Assembly (NCBI GenBank): GCA_003331105.1
Contig: QEND01000001.1
Location: 558,001-622,000, forward strand
Origin: Candidatus Tokpelaia sp. JSC161
GTDB lineage: Bacteria; Pseudomonadota; Alphaproteobacteria; Rhizobiales; Rhizobiaceae
Direction of reading: 5' to 3'
DNA: 64,000 nucleotides
The notes below the pieces were generated by a model, which did no database searches, was not told the DNA's origin, and worked only from the letters and a program-made list of their open reading frames with translations. Made by a program: the position numbers and the translations under genes. Every line of letters starts with the position of its first letter. The stretch's first letter is position 1. This document shows positions 40,092 to 50,681 of the stretch, piece by piece.

Positions 40092-40631
40092 ATGGATGTT
40101 ATTCTTCTTGAACGTATTCCTCGTCTTGGAAAAATTGGCGATATTGTTAATGTCAAGAACGGCTACGCCCGTAATTTCCTTTTACCGCAAGGAAAAGCTC
40201 TCCGTGCAACAGAAGCAAAAAAAAAGGATTTTGAAATCAAACGCGAACAGCTTGAATCCCAAAACCTTAAGCTTCAAAGCGAAGCAGAAAAAATACACAA
40301 TGCTATCACCAATAAAACATTTATTATCCTACGCTCATCGGGTGAAACAGGACAACTTTACGGCTCAGTTTCTGCACGTGATATAGCCGAGGTTGTTCTA
40401 GAACAAGGTTTTAATATTATACGAAGGCAAGTTGCACTCAATCAGCCAATAAAAAAAACTGGCATCCATAACATTCAAATCAATTTACACCCAGAAGTAA
40501 CAACAAATATTAAGATCAACGTCGCACGTTCAGCAGAAGAAGCAAAAAAACAAGAAACAGAAACACTTATGAAAGATGGAACAGTTTCAGAAAACAAAAA
40601 AGAACAAGAAGATTCAATATACACCCGGTGA
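40092..40631 (+). CDS. rplI: 50S ribosomal protein L9
   Basis: 179-residue large-subunit protein. MDVILLERIPRLGKIGDIVNVK and GYARNFLLPQGKALRAT are the N-terminal rRNA-binding signature. A connecting helix rich in Lys/Glu/Gln and the C-terminal domain (SSGETGQLYGSVSARDIAE) follow. The start at 40092 has AGGAAA upstream; upstream in-frame codons belong to the end of the DUF2232 gene in another frame. The C-terminal tail is Lys/Glu-rich. Confidence 0.97.
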   Translation: MDVILLERIPRLGKIGDIVNVKNGYARNFLLPQGKALRATEAKKKDFEIKREQLESQNLKLQSEAEKIHNAITNKTFIILRSSGETGQLYGSVSARDIAEVVLEQGFNIIRRQVALNQPIKKTGIHNIQINLHPEVTTNIKINVARSAEEAKKQETETLMKDGTVSENKKEQEDSIYTR

Positions 40632-40773
40632 TAACCCGGTGTATCTACTCTCTTCTCAAAACTTGAATAAAATTCACTATTCTCTCAATGCAAAATAAAA
40701 CTTTATATCCTTTTCTAACTTAGCTAAAATAGTTTAATCCCAACATACAAATAAGAGAAATAAGAATTGAATC

Positions 40774-42258
40774 ATGGCAGAAGCGAGCCTCTGCTCTCTA
40801 GAGCAAATCCATATTGAAAAACAAATTACTTCACCCCGCAAAATGCCTCATAATATTGAAGCAGAACAACTGTTACTTGGAGCTTTATTTATCAATAATG
40901 ACGCTTTTGATCGGGTATCTGATTTTCTGCAGGCAAAGCATTTTTTTGAACCTCTGCATGCTACAATATATAAAATAATATCAAAATTTATTAATGCAGG
41001 AAAACACGCTGATCCTGTAACCCTCAAACCTTTTATCCCAGCTGACAAAAAAATAGGGAATATCACAGTTTTCAATTATACAATACGCCTGATGGGAGAA
41101 GCTCTTACAGTCATCAATGCCAAGGACTATGGACGAATCATTTACGACCTATACATACGCCGCTCATTGATCAATATCGGTGAAGACATTATAAACACGG
41201 CCTATGATTCACCAATGGATCTGCCTCCTCTCCGACAAATTGAAAATGCTGAAAAACATTTATTTCAACTTGCTGAAACTGGTAAATATGAAAATGGATT
41301 CGAAAATTTTAGCGAAGCATTAAGCAAAGCTGTTACAATGATGGAATCTGCACTCAAGCGATCTTCTAACCTCTCAGGGCTTTCAACCCATATCCATGCA
41401 TTAGATACATGCATCGGAGGAATGCATCCCTCTGACCTTATCATTATTGCAGGTCGTCCAGGAATGGGAAAAACATCACTTGCTACAAATATTGGTTTTA
41501 ATATTGCTTTAACCTACCAAGAAAACATTCAACAAAAAAACCTTCATGAAACAGAAGGTGGAATCGTTGGATTTTTCTCCCTTGAAATGTCTTCCGAACA
41601 ACTCGCAACACGTATTATTTCGGAACAACTCAAAATTTCTTCCTCTAAAATGCGTAATGGAAATATCACAGAATATGAATTCACCAAGATGATGCAGAAA
41701 ATGCAGAACATGCAAAAAGTTCCATTTTACATTGATCAAACTGGAGGTATTTCTATTAATCAACTGACTGCGAGAGCACGACGTCTTAAACGACAGCACA
41801 ACCTTCACCTTTTAATAGTTGATTACATACAGCTTATAACTACTTCCTCACGGCAAGTAAATCGTGTACAAGAAATTACTGAAATTACTATGCGTCTGAA
41901 ATCACTAGCCAAAGAACTCAACATTCCGATTATTGCACTCTCACAACTTTCGCGCCAGGTTGAATCTAGAGAAGATAAACGACCACAACTCTCTGATCTC
42001 CGCGAATCAGGTTCAATCGAACAAGATGCAGATATCGTACTTTTTGTTTATCGGAAAGAATACTATATGAAAAACCGTGAACCTAAAGTTGGAACAGAAG
42101 AACATGCACAATGGCAAAGCGAAATGGAAAGCATATTTGGAAAAGCCGAAATTATCATAGCAAAACAACGCCACGGACCAACAGGCACAGCTGAACTTGC
42201 TTTCCAGGCTGAATTCACCCGATTCTCTGATATCAATCAGAACAACTCTCATTTTTAA
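40774..42258 (+). CDS. dnaB: Replicative DNA helicase DnaB
   Basis: Hexameric helicase that unwinds DNA at the fork and recruits primase. The 494-residue protein has the N-terminal domain (MPHNIEAEQLLLGALFINND) and a RecA-like C-terminal domain with Walker A GRPGMGKTS, FFSLEMSSEQLATR, the DYIQLI strand and SQLSRQVESREDKRPQLSDLR. No intein. It follows rplI by 142 bp; alr, which normally lies between dnaB and radA in Rhizobiales, is absent. Confidence 0.98.
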   Translation: MAEASLCSLEQIHIEKQITSPRKMPHNIEAEQLLLGALFINNDAFDRVSDFLQAKHFFEPLHATIYKIISKFINAGKHADPVTLKPFIPADKKIGNITVFNYTIRLMGEALTVINAKDYGRIIYDLYIRRSLINIGEDIINTAYDSPMDLPPLRQIENAEKHLFQLAETGKYENGFENFSEALSKAVTMMESALKRSSNLSGLSTHIHALDTCIGGMHPSDLIIIAGRPGMGKTSLATNIGFNIALTYQENIQQKNLHETEGGIVGFFSLEMSSEQLATRIISEQLKISSSKMRNGNITEYEFTKMMQKMQNMQKVPFYIDQTGGISINQLTARARRLKRQHNLHLLIVDYIQLITTSSRQVNRVQEITEITMRLKSLAKELNIPIIALSQLSRQVESREDKRPQLSDLRESGSIEQDADIVLFVYRKEYYMKNREPKVGTEEHAQWQSEMESIFGKAEIIIAKQRHGPTGTAELAFQAEFTRFSDINQNNSHF

Positions 42259-42282
42259 AATAGAATCATAAAGGAACCCTGA

Positions 42283-43698
42283 TTGAGTAAAGGCTTTCCG
42301 ACCCATATCAAAATACAATATATATGCCAAAATTGCGGGGAAAGTCATCCTCGATGGAGTGGACAATGCGAATACTGCAATGAATGGAACACTCTGATTG
42401 AAGAAAGAGCCACACAGAGAAAAAGAGGAAACACCCTCAAAAAAGAAAAAATAAGCAAAACACAGACTATCATCTTAAAAGACATCTCTCTAACCTCTGG
42501 AAAAGTAACCCGTATGTTATCTGGTATGGGTGAATTAGACAGGGTCACGGGTGGAGGCTTTGTTCCTGGCTCGGCCATACTCATAGGAGGAGACCCAGGT
42601 ATCGGAAAATCAACCTTGCTTATCCAAACAGCAGCCGCCCTGACACACAAAGGACATCACGTTATTTATATTTCAGGCGAAGAATCTATCAGACAAATCC
42701 ATTTAAGAGCACATCGTCTTGATCTGGCTCATACATCTATTCTTCTTGCTGCTGAAACCAATCTAGAAAATATTTTTTCTCTCTTCAATTCTTTAAAAGA
42801 CATTGACTTAGTAATACTGGATTCTATCCAAACTTTATGGTCTCATGCTGCAGAGAGCTCATCTCCAGGGACTATAGCACAGGTAAAAATCTGCGCACAA
42901 CTTCTAATTTCTTTTGCTAAAGAAAGTGGGACAACTATCATTCTTGTTGGTCATGTCACAAAAGACGGACAAATCGCTGGACCACGAGTTGTCGAACATA
43001 TGGTTGACAGTGTGCTATACTTGGAAGGGGAATCAAACCATCAATACCGTATATTACGTACAGTCAAAAATCGTTTTGGCGCAACAGATGAAATTGGCAT
43101 CTTTGAAATGTCAAAATGCGGGCTAAACGAAGTTTCTAATCCATCAAAAGCATTTCTTAGCGAACGCAACGGCAACACACCTGGGGCCGCTGTTTTTGCT
43201 GGAATGAAAGGGACAAGAACCGTACTTGTAGAAATTCAAGCCCTTGTCTCTCCTAGTGCACTTGGAATCCCCCGTCGTACCGTTTTAGGTTGGGATGGCA
43301 ATCGTCTCAGCATGATTCTTGCTGTTCTCGAGAATCATGGTGGAATAGGATTCAGTAATCATGACGTTTATCTTAATGTTGCAGGTGGTTATCGAATTAC
43401 AGAGCCAGCAGCAGACCTTGCTGTCGTCGCTGCTCTCATTTCATCCTTAACGAATATTTCCCTACCTTCAGAGTGCGTCTATTTTGGCGAAATCAGCCTA
43501 TCAGGTTCCTTTAGAGCCGTTACATATACAAAACAACGTTTAAAAGAAATAGAAAACATTGGATTTCAAACAGCTGTTTTACCATACATGAACCTCGACA
43601 CAAACCAACTATCTCTCAAGTTACATCCAGTAACCCAACTACCTGATATCATAGCACACATTACTTCCTTGAATCAAACAACAAGCAATAGAGACTGA
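42283..43698 (+). CDS. radA: DNA repair protein RadA
   Basis: Recombination helicase that processes branched intermediates. The 471-residue protein has a C4 zinc finger (YICQNCGESHPRWSGQCEYC), Walker A GDPGIGKST, the RadA-specific KNRFG motif (VKNRFGATDEIG) and a C-terminal Lon-like domain (FGEISLSGSFRAV). The start is TTG with AAGGA about nine bases upstream; no ATG lies close. It begins 24 bp after dnaB. Confidence 0.97.
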   Translation: MSKGFPTHIKIQYICQNCGESHPRWSGQCEYCNEWNTLIEERATQRKRGNTLKKEKISKTQTIILKDISLTSGKVTRMLSGMGELDRVTGGGFVPGSAILIGGDPGIGKSTLLIQTAAALTHKGHHVIYISGEESIRQIHLRAHRLDLAHTSILLAAETNLENIFSLFNSLKDIDLVILDSIQTLWSHAAESSSPGTIAQVKICAQLLISFAKESGTTIILVGHVTKDGQIAGPRVVEHMVDSVLYLEGESNHQYRILRTVKNRFGATDEIGIFEMSKCGLNEVSNPSKAFLSERNGNTPGAAVFAGMKGTRTVLVEIQALVSPSALGIPRRTVLGWDGNRLSMILAVLENHGGIGFSNHDVYLNVAGGYRITEPAADLAVVAALISSLTNISLPSECVYFGEISLSGSFRAVTYTKQRLKEIENIGFQTAVLPYMNLDTNQLSLKLHPVTQLPDIIAHITSLNQTTSNRD

Positions 43699-43720
43699 CA
43701 TCAAACAAGGAGAGAATTCC

Positions 43721-44245
43721 ATGTCTATAACAGCATTAGATGAAATAGCTATTATAATAACCCTTCTTTCTGCTTTTCTTGCTACCATACGGGGATTCTC
43801 ACGTGAAGCCCTCTCTCTCTTATCCTGGATCCTCGCCGCTATATTCACCTGCTTTTTCTATAAACCAACTTTAATTTGTCTTGAACAGTATATCTCTAAC
43901 CATAAACTCGCACTCGGAATAACAACAAGTACACTTTTTCTAATATCCCTTACTATCTTTTCCTTCATTGCAATGAAAATTGCAGACATTATTCATGATC
44001 AACGGATAAGTACACTAGACCGCATTTTTGGATTTATATTTGGCATTGCACGCAGTTTTCTTATTCTCGCAGTTGGCATGCTTATATGGAATAGCCTTGT
44101 CAGTCCAGCTAAGCAACCTAACTGGATTTCTAACGCAAAAAGCAGACCACTTTTAAATACACTCAGCAAGGAAGTATGGAATATGATTCCAAGAGAAATA
44201 ATACAAATAATAAACGAAAAAAACGTCATAAATCAAATTTATTAA
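43721..44245 (+). CDS. cvpA: CvpA family membrane protein
   Basis: A 174-residue protein with four predicted membrane helices. The pattern ATIRGFSREALSLLSWILAA and the later DRIFGFIFGIARSFLIL fit CvpA, first linked to colicin V export and to purF expression in E. coli, with roles in envelope stress in other species. It lies between radA and purF as in most proteobacteria. AAGGAG precedes the ATG. Function here is unproven. Confidence 0.92.
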   Translation: MSITALDEIAIIITLLSAFLATIRGFSREALSLLSWILAAIFTCFFYKPTLICLEQYISNHKLALGITTSTLFLISLTIFSFIAMKIADIIHDQRISTLDRIFGFIFGIARSFLILAVGMLIWNSLVSPAKQPNWISNAKSRPLLNTLSKEVWNMIPREIIQIINEKNVINQIY

Positions 44246-44466
44246 ACCAATGATATCATTATACTGCTCACTGTTCAATTTTTCTCTTTGCATTCTCGTA
44301 TTTTTTCAATAAGGCCTAATTAAGGCATGTGAGAATGTATTCGTGACACTGCCCATAATATATAATTTTTAGGGCATCAGCATGCTACACTCTAGTTTAG
44401 TCTTAGACTCGATCACTCGAAAATCTTTCAAAACAGATATCCTCAATAAAATTAGGGTTAGATATA

Positions 44467-45951
44467 ATGATACCCCCTAATAAACTCTATGCCCAAATCG
44501 ATGATGATATCTTACATGAGGAATGCGGTGTTTTTGGTATTCTCGGAGAGAAAGATGCTGCAGCCATTACAGCTCTTGGTTTATATGCCCTACAACATAG
44601 AGGACAAGAATCAGCTGGAATAGTCTCTTATGATACAAAAGTTTTCCATGCTGAAAAACATATGGGACTTGTCGGTGATCATTACACAAATCCAAAAACT
44701 CTTGCACGGTTACCTGGCCTTATGGCGATAGGTCACGTAAGATATGCTACAACGGGTGAAACCGCTTTACGTAACGTACAACCACTTTTCGCAGAACTAG
44801 AAGTTGGGGGGATTGCTATTGCTCATAACGGTAACTTTACCAATGGCTTAACATTACGACGTCAACTCATATCAGCAGGATCTATCTGCCAATCAACATC
44901 AGATTCTGAAGTTATTTTACATCTTATTGCCCGCTCTCGATATCGATCTTCTTCTGACCGTTTTGTTGATGCAATTCGTCAAGTCGAAGGTGGGTATGCC
45001 ATGCTTGCTCTCACAAGAACTAAGCTTATCGCTGCACGAGATCCAACTGGCATACGTCCACTCGTTATGGGAAATCTGAATGGAAAACCAATCTTCTGTT
45101 CAGAAACATGCGCCCTTGATATTATCGGAGCACAATACACTCGTGACGTAGAAAATGGTGAAATCATTATTTGCGAAATTCAAAAAGACAATTCGATTAC
45201 AATAACAGAAATCAAACCAGAAATAAAAAAACCCGAACGTCTCTGTCTCTTTGAATATGTCTATTTCGCTCGTCCTGACTCAATTGTTGGGAAAAGAAGC
45301 GTTTATACAGTACGCAAAAATATGGGAATTCATCTAGCAACGGAATCACCCTGTCAAGGGGATGTTGTCGTTCCTGTCCCAGATGGGGGAACACCCGCTG
45401 CTATTGGCTATGCACAAAAAAGCGGAATTCCTTTTGAAAGTGGAATTATCCGTAATCACTATGTAGGAAGAACATTCATTGAACCTACTCAACAAATACG
45501 CGCATTTGGCGTCAAACTCAAGCATTCTGCTAACCGTGCCGTCATTGCAGGCAAGCATGTGATTCTTGTCGATGATTCTATTGTAAGGGGAACAACATCC
45601 ATAAAAATTGTAAGAATGTTACGTGAGGCTGGAGCTAAAAAAGTACACCTCCGTGTTGCTAGTCCAATGATTTTCTATCCCGATTTTTATGGTATTGATA
45701 CACCTCAAATGGATAAACTTCTAGCAAATCAATATCCTGATTTAGAAGCTATGTGCAAATACATTGGCGCAGATTCTTTATCCTTTCTCTCCATTGATGG
45801 CCTTTACTACGCAGTAAATGGGACACCACGCAATAATATCCAACCGCAATTTACCGATCACTATTTTACAGGCCATTATCCAACACGTCTTATTGATCAG
45901 GAAAATACTTTTAACTCTGATCAATCATCTGTTTTAAAAACTCACCGTTAA
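44467..45951 (+). CDS. purF: Amidophosphoribosyltransferase
   Basis: First committed step of purine synthesis: PRPP plus glutamine gives phosphoribosylamine. The 494-residue protein has a propeptide of about 19 residues followed by the nucleophile Cys20 (EECGVFGILG). The glutaminase domain follows (HRGQESAGIV, HVRYATTG, HNGNFTNG), then the PRPP-binding motif VILVDDSIVRGTTS. A 221-bp gap separates it from cvpA, so it may have its own promoter. Convergent with parC, 28 bp apart. Confidence 0.98.
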   Translation: MIPPNKLYAQIDDDILHEECGVFGILGEKDAAAITALGLYALQHRGQESAGIVSYDTKVFHAEKHMGLVGDHYTNPKTLARLPGLMAIGHVRYATTGETALRNVQPLFAELEVGGIAIAHNGNFTNGLTLRRQLISAGSICQSTSDSEVILHLIARSRYRSSSDRFVDAIRQVEGGYAMLALTRTKLIAARDPTGIRPLVMGNLNGKPIFCSETCALDIIGAQYTRDVENGEIIICEIQKDNSITITEIKPEIKKPERLCLFEYVYFARPDSIVGKRSVYTVRKNMGIHLATESPCQGDVVVPVPDGGTPAAIGYAQKSGIPFESGIIRNHYVGRTFIEPTQQIRAFGVKLKHSANRAVIAGKHVILVDDSIVRGTTSIKIVRMLREAGAKKVHLRVASPMIFYPDFYGIDTPQMDKLLANQYPDLEAMCKYIGADSLSFLSIDGLYYAVNGTPRNNIQPQFTDHYFTGHYPTRLIDQENTFNSDQSSVLKTHR

Positions 45952-45979
45952 TAAGCAAGAAAGAAATATACTTTTTAAG

Positions 45980-48217
45980 TTAGGAAAACTTTCCTGAGTG
46001 TGGAAATCCCTTTGGAAAACTCCTGCCTACAGTTCCGCGTTTACCTATCCATTCCTTCAATTCTCCGAACAAAAAGCAACAGGATTTTGTTCCTCGAGTT
46101 TTACAAGAAAGCCCCTTGTTCTGCATAAAAATCCTAATATCACTTACCCCCCCACTCGAATAATTTTGTAACCGTACCCCTCTGCCACGCAACATTTCAG
46201 GTATGTCCCTTAAGGGAAATACTAACATTTTTCGATTTTCTCCAGTAATAGCAACGTAATCACCTATAACCCTGAGACAAGAATAGACCCTATCAAAAGG
46301 TTTGACATTCATAACCTGCTTACCCTTACGAGTATTCGCGATAATATCTACATCCCTAACAAGAAAACCATATCCATAATATGATACGATCAGCACAACA
46401 CCACAAGGATCAGAAATAAAAACCGTTGCAATATCCTGATTATTCTCTATATCAAGAAGAAGACGGATTGGCTCGCCATGCCCACGTCCACCAGGCAACA
46501 TATTAATCTTGATAGTATAAAATCTCCCTCCACTCGTCACAAAAACTATTTTATCTGTTTTCATTGCATGAAAAGCGAATTTCAGCCGATCATCTTCTTT
46601 AAAAGAAAGAGTTGAATAATCCGTTACATGACCTTTCAAAGCACGTAACCACCCCTTTTCAGAATAAATAATCGTCACTGGTTCTTTTTCGATCAATGAC
46701 TCCTGAATCTGTTGAATATCATAAACTGGAAGCTTCTCAAAAGTTGTTCGGCGAGATCCTAGATTTGAATGAAATTGTTTTCTAAGATTAGAAACTTCCT
46801 CAAAAATCACCTTCCACTGTTCTCCATCAGAAAGAAGTAACTTCTCCAAAGCATCTCGTTCAGAAGATAAACTATCAAACTCTTTCTGAATTTTAAACTC
46901 TTCCAATTTACGTAAAAAACGCATCTGCATATTTAAAATAGCTTCTACCTGTGATTCCGTTAAACGAAATTCCTTGAACAAAAGAGTTTTCGGTTCCTCT
47001 TCTATCCGGAGAATAGAAATCACTTTATCAAGATTTAGATAGGTAACCATATAACCGCTAAGAATTTCTAAACGGCAAGCAATGACTTCCATCCGATTTT
47101 TTAAACGACGCACCAGTACTTCTTTCCGGTGAAAAAGCCATTGTTGCAAAACTTCTCTTAAAGAAAGCACATTAGGAATATGCCCCATAGATACAACATT
47201 CATGTTGAGCGGAATCCGCACTTCAAACTCTGTCAACTTAAAGAGTGACTCCATCAAAATATCTGGATCGACTGTCCGATTCTTTGGTTCTAAAATAATC
47301 CGTATATCATCTGCAGATTCATCCAGAATATTATCAAGAAGAGGTAATTTTCGTGACAGCAGCAATTCTGCCGTCTTTTCAAGTAGACGTGATTTCTGGA
47401 CCTGATAAGGAATTTCCGTTACAACAATAAAATAAATACCACGCGAACTCTCTTCCTTATACCAACGTGCTCGCAAACGAAAAGATCCTCGCCCTATCCG
47501 ATAAGCCTCACGAATATGCTCACGAGATTCTACAATAACACCAGCCGTTGGAAAATCAGGACCTTGAATAATCTCGCTCAGATCATCAGAGGATGCACCG
47601 GGATAAGAAATTAAGTGTAATGCAGCATCACAAACCTCAACAATATTATGAGGCGGAATAGATGTCGCCATACCTACAGCAATACCAGAGGCCCCATTAG
47701 CTAAAAGATTAGGAAAAGCAGCAGGAAGAACAACCGGTTCCTTCAATTCTTCATTATAAGTTAAACTGAAATCAATGACATTCTCTGCAATGCCTTCAAG
47801 AAGCAGCATAGAAACATCTGTCAATCGTGCTTCAGTGTAACGCATAGCTGCTGCTGCATCACCATCAATATTCCCAAAATTCCCCTGACCATCAATGAGT
47901 GGATAACGCGCTGAAAAGTCCTGGACAAGCCGCACAAGCGCTTCATAAATAGAAGCATCACCGTGAGGATGCAATTTTCCCATAACATCCCCAACAATAC
48001 GCGCACATTTCGTATAACCTTTATTGGGATTGAGATGTAACAAGCGCATCGCATAAATAATCCGCCTATGCACGGGTTTTAAGCCATCACGTACATCTGG
48101 CAAAGCACGATGCATAATTGTTGAAAGCGCATAGGAAAGATAGCGTTCCTCTAAAGCTGACTTCAACTGAACTTTTTCAATATGTCCGCCTGTGGAATAG
48201 GGAATCACTTTTATCAT
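45980..48217 (-). CDS. parC: DNA topoisomerase IV subunit A
   Basis: Decatenates daughter chromosomes with ParE. The 745-residue protein is nearer to alphaproteobacterial ParC than to Gyr[33 protein letters not shown], the catalytic tyrosine in [26 protein letters not shown] block, and a short C-terminal beta-propeller without the GyrA box. The ATG at 48217 is chosen; a GTG seven codons upstream is also in frame, and neither has a good ribosome binding site. The quinolone region has Ala/Ser in GDASIY. Confidence 0.94.
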   Translation of the reverse strand: MIKVIPYSTGGHIEKVQLKSALEERYLSYALSTIMHRALPDVRDGLKPVHRRIIYAMRLLHLNPNKGYTKCARIVGDVMGKLHPHGDASIYEALVRLVQDFSARYPLIDGQGNFGNIDGDAAAAMRYTEARLTDVSMLLLEGIAENVIDFSLTYNEELKEPVVLPAAFPNLLANGASGIAVGMATSIPPHNIVEVCDAALHLISYPGASSDDLSEIIQGPDFPTAGVIVESREHIREAYRIGRGSFRLRARWYKEESSRGIYFIVVTEIPYQVQKSRLLEKTAELLLSRKLPLLDNILDESADDIRIILEPKNRTVDPDILMESLFKLTEFEVRIPLNMNVVSMGHIPNVLSLREVLQQWLFHRKEVLVRRLKNRMEVIACRLEILSGYMVTYLNLDKVISILRIEEEPKTLLFKEFRLTESQVEAILNMQMRFLRKLEEFKIQKEFDSLSSERDALEKLLLSDGEQWKVIFEEVSNLRKQFHSNLGSRRTTFEKLPVYDIQQIQESLIEKEPVTIIYSEKGWLRALKGHVTDYSTLSFKEDDRLKFAFHAMKTDKIVFVTSGGRFYTIKINMLPGGRGHGEPIRLLLDIENNQDIATVFISDPCGVVLIVSYYGYGFLVRDVDIIANTRKGKQVMNVKPFDRVYSCLRVIGDYVAITGENRKMLVFPLRDIPEMLRGRGVRLQNYSSGGVSDIRIFMQNKGLSCKTRGTKSCCFLFGELKEWIGKRGTVGRSFPKGFPHSGKFS

Positions 48218-48340
48218 AAAAGAGAGATTAACAAGCACTTATTTACTATGCAAGTGCTTAACAAGACAACATCATGTCGCACAACAAAGAATATGAAAAA
48301 GCAGGAAAACGCAGTAAAAATATGTAAAAAAATAGTTCCT

Positions 48341-48955
48341 TCAATCTCCTAAATTATCAAACGTCCAGTTGACAATCTTTGCAAGAACAAGAGAAAATGC
48401 TTCATTCATTGCTTTGACATAAGCGTCATTTCGTGAACCATTTACCATTTTCCTAGCAGAAAAAACGCGCATATTACGGACAAGACCACTTCTATCATCT
48501 AAAACTTTTACAGAAATCTCAACATAAGCCTGCTTCCCACTCTTTTCATAATCAATACCAAACGCTCTAATATCAGTCATCAGTTGATAATCAACTGCTA
48601 ATCCATCACCAATCCGACTAACCCCACCCAAAAGATGGGTATCTTCAAAAATATGAATAAGACGTGCTTGCACACTGTTTGATAAACTATCACTCCATTG
48701 AATCCCACTTAAATAGGCAAGAGAACCATTCTTCCACCGAATGAGAATATTCTTACTATCTAAGACCTTCAAAACATTTGGTTTAGCAACAAGAAGCTGA
48801 ATAGCTTTCTTATCCCATAACCCAGTATTTCCCAAAAGTACAGGTGACCCCCCTAATTCAAATGTTTCCTTCACAGAAAAACTACATCCTGTAAGAATGA
48901 GCGCAAAAACAAGAAAGAGAGACCTTATAGACTGATAAAAGTTTACACAAATCAT
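48341..48955 (-). CDS. ABC-type transport auxiliary lipoprotein (Mla/PqiC-like)
   Basis: A 204-residue lipoprotein: signal sequence with the lipobox LTGC near residue 24 and an ABC_trans_aux-like domain. It follows mlaD with a 4-bp gap; AGGAG at the mlaD end serves the ATG at 48955. A longer in-frame start would bury the signal peptide, so I reject it. In alphaproteobacteria this protein is the outer-membrane-side partner of the MlaEFD lipid transporter. The other soluble Mla components are not in the window. Confidence 0.85.
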   Translation of the reverse strand: MICVNFYQSIRSLFLVFALILTGCSFSVKETFELGGSPVLLGNTGLWDKKAIQLLVAKPNVLKVLDSKNILIRWKNGSLAYLSGIQWSDSLSNSVQARLIHIFEDTHLLGGVSRIGDGLAVDYQLMTDIRAFGIDYEKSGKQAYVEISVKVLDDRSGLVRNMRVFSARKMVNGSRNDAYVKAMNEAFSLVLAKIVNWTFDNLGD

Positions 48956-48959
48956 TCCC

Positions 48960-49880
48960 CTATCTCCTTCCATTATAGAGCGGTATAGAATCTCCTTTAC
49001 CAAAAATAATATCTTTAGGATTTCGCTCAATATCAGTTACAAGCTGTTCAAGATGTTGAAGGGATCTACGACCATCAGAAATTAACGCATCCATATTGCG
49101 AAAATCTCTACCTGTAAAACGCTCTAAATTATCTGCAAGCCGTCCAATATGCACTAAGGCTCGTTGAAGAGTAGATAAAGTGTCCCGGGCTTGTCCTGCC
49201 AGAGCATTAGGATCCTTAGAAGAAAGCATTTCTTCAAGCCTTACCAAAATTACATCCAGATGTTCTGATACTTTATTAAAACCATTCACCAGAGAAATCG
49301 CATTGTCTGAACGGAATGCTTCTGTAAACTTCTGCGAATTCTTAAGCGCTTCTGTTAAAGGTATACGCACCTCTTTTGTCAAGTTATCAAGATTACCTAA
49401 TGTCTGATTAGCATGAGCAATCAGATCCTGAACTATCACAAACATGTTATTCAATGTTGAAGAATTTGCATCAATTCGAGCAACAGAATCTGATTCTTCT
49501 GCTTCCTTAAGTAAATTCGGCTCTTGTGTCTTCCCTCCTCTCAATTCAATAAAAGCTAGTCCTGTCAATCCCTGAAACCCCAGAATCGCAACAGTAGAAC
49601 GAGTAAGGGGTGTCATAGCATTAATGTATGTTTTAGCAATCACCATATTAGAGTTAGTCTCATCCAAAACCAAACGGCGCACGACCCCAACCGGAATCCC
49701 ATTAAAAAAAATCTTACTACTTTCAGTAAGACCCATAACAGATCCAGAAATACGAATATCAAGAGGCTTCAAGTCCTCCTTCTCTCCTAATCCAGAAATA
49801 TAGTAAAATAAAACGAAAGCACAAAAAAGAACAAAGACAGTAAAAGAACCAACCAGAGCATAATTAGCTTTTGTTTCCAT
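48960..49880 (-). CDS. mlaD: MlaD/MCE-domain lipid transport protein
   Basis: A 306-residue protein with one N-terminal membrane helix (YALVGSFTVFVLFCAFVLFY) and the MCE domain (DIRISGSVMGLTESSKIFFNGIPVGVV, LGFQGLTGLAFIELRGG). A long helical C-terminal region follows, as in the rhizobial forms. MCE proteins form a hexameric ring through which phospholipids move between membranes. Third gene of mlaE-mlaF-mlaD-lipoprotein, 23 bp after mlaF. Confidence 0.93.
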   Translation of the reverse strand: METKANYALVGSFTVFVLFCAFVLFYYISGLGEKEDLKPLDIRISGSVMGLTESSKIFFNGIPVGVVRRLVLDETNSNMVIAKTYINAMTPLTRSTVAILGFQGLTGLAFIELRGGKTQEPNLLKEAEESDSVARIDANSSTLNNMFVIVQDLIAHANQTLGNLDNLTKEVRIPLTEALKNSQKFTEAFRSDNAISLVNGFNKVSEHLDVILVRLEEMLSSKDPNALAGQARDTLSTLQRALVHIGRLADNLERFTGRDFRNMDALISDGRRSLQHLEQLVTDIERNPKDIIFGKGDSIPLYNGRR

Positions 49881-49903
49881 CTCTCTGCCTGTATGAACCT
49901 CCT

Positions 49904-50665
49904 TTAATGAACTCTCAGTGCTCGCTTACCGCAAAAATAAGCCTCTATCCATGGATCAGACACATTCAGTATCTGATCAAGTGTCCCTTCAGCTATAACT
50001 CGCTTATTACCTAAAACAGCAATTCGATCGCACACAGAATCAATAGTCTCGATATCATGTGTGATCATGCAAACAGTTAATCCCATCATCTCATGTAAAT
50101 CAGCAATCAAACTATCAAATTTTTCAGCTCCAATTGGATCCAGGCCAGATGTTGGCTCATCAAGAAACAGTACAGATGGATCTAACGCTAAAGCTCGTGC
50201 AAGAGAAACACGTTTAATCATACCTCCAGATAATTCTGAAGGATATTTTCTTGCTGCATCAGCTTCAAGTCCTACCATTTCCATCTTAATATATGCTAAT
50301 TCATCCATCAACTGTGACGAAATATATAAATATTCACGCATAGGTAGCTGAATATTTTCAAGCACAGTTAAAGAAGAAAAGAGAGCCCCAGACTGAAAGA
50401 GGACACCCATACGCATACCAACAAAAACCTTTTCCCGATCACTCATCCTATCAATATTTCTTCCAAAAATTCTAATGCTACCAATTTTTTTTTTATTCAA
50501 TCCAAGAATAGTACGCATTAAAACAGATTTTCCAACACCGGAAGGACCAATAAAACCAAGAATCTCCCCTTTACGCAGATCCAGACTCAACCTATCCAAA
50601 ATCGTTTTTCCTCCAAAAGAAACTGTAACTCCTTGAACAGAAATAATTGGATCAAGACAATTCAC
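49904..50665 (-). CDS. mlaF: Phospholipid transport ATPase MlaF
   Basis: Cytoplasmic ATPase of the Mla importer/exporter, 253 residues: Walker A GPSGVGKS, Q-loop (MGVLFQSGALF), signature LSGGMIKR, Walker B VLFLDEPTSGLDP and H-loop MITHDI. The signature LSGGM and the sequence GVLFQSGALFSSLTVLENI are typical of the MlaF subgroup. It starts 16 bp after mlaE. Confidence 0.96.
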   Translation of the reverse strand: MNCLDPIISVQGVTVSFGGKTILDRLSLDLRKGEILGFIGPSGVGKSVLMRTILGLNKKKIGSIRIFGRNIDRMSDREKVFVGMRMGVLFQSGALFSSLTVLENIQLPMREYLYISSQLMDELAYIKMEMVGLEADAARKYPSELSGGMIKRVSLARALALDPSVLFLDEPTSGLDPIGAEKFDSLIADLHEMMGLTVCMITHDIETIDSVCDRIAVLGNKRVIAEGTLDQILNVSDPWIEAYFCGKRALRVH

Positions 50666-50681
50666 ATTGTTTCCTTAAAAA

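Noticed and set aside
40620..40642. Hairpin ACACCCGGT/ACCCGGTGT at the rplI end
   Set aside because: It overlaps the last codons of rplI, has a central mismatch and no U-run, so I do not call it a terminator.
44291..44337. Inverted repeat CATTCTC/GAGAATG before purF
   Set aside because: Only 7 bp with a 33-base loop and no further pairing or match to a known purine regulator or riboswitch seen.
45980..48217. gyrA
   Set aside because: Length of about 745 residues, the lack of a GyrA box and close agreement with alphaproteobacterial ParC blocks favour ParC.
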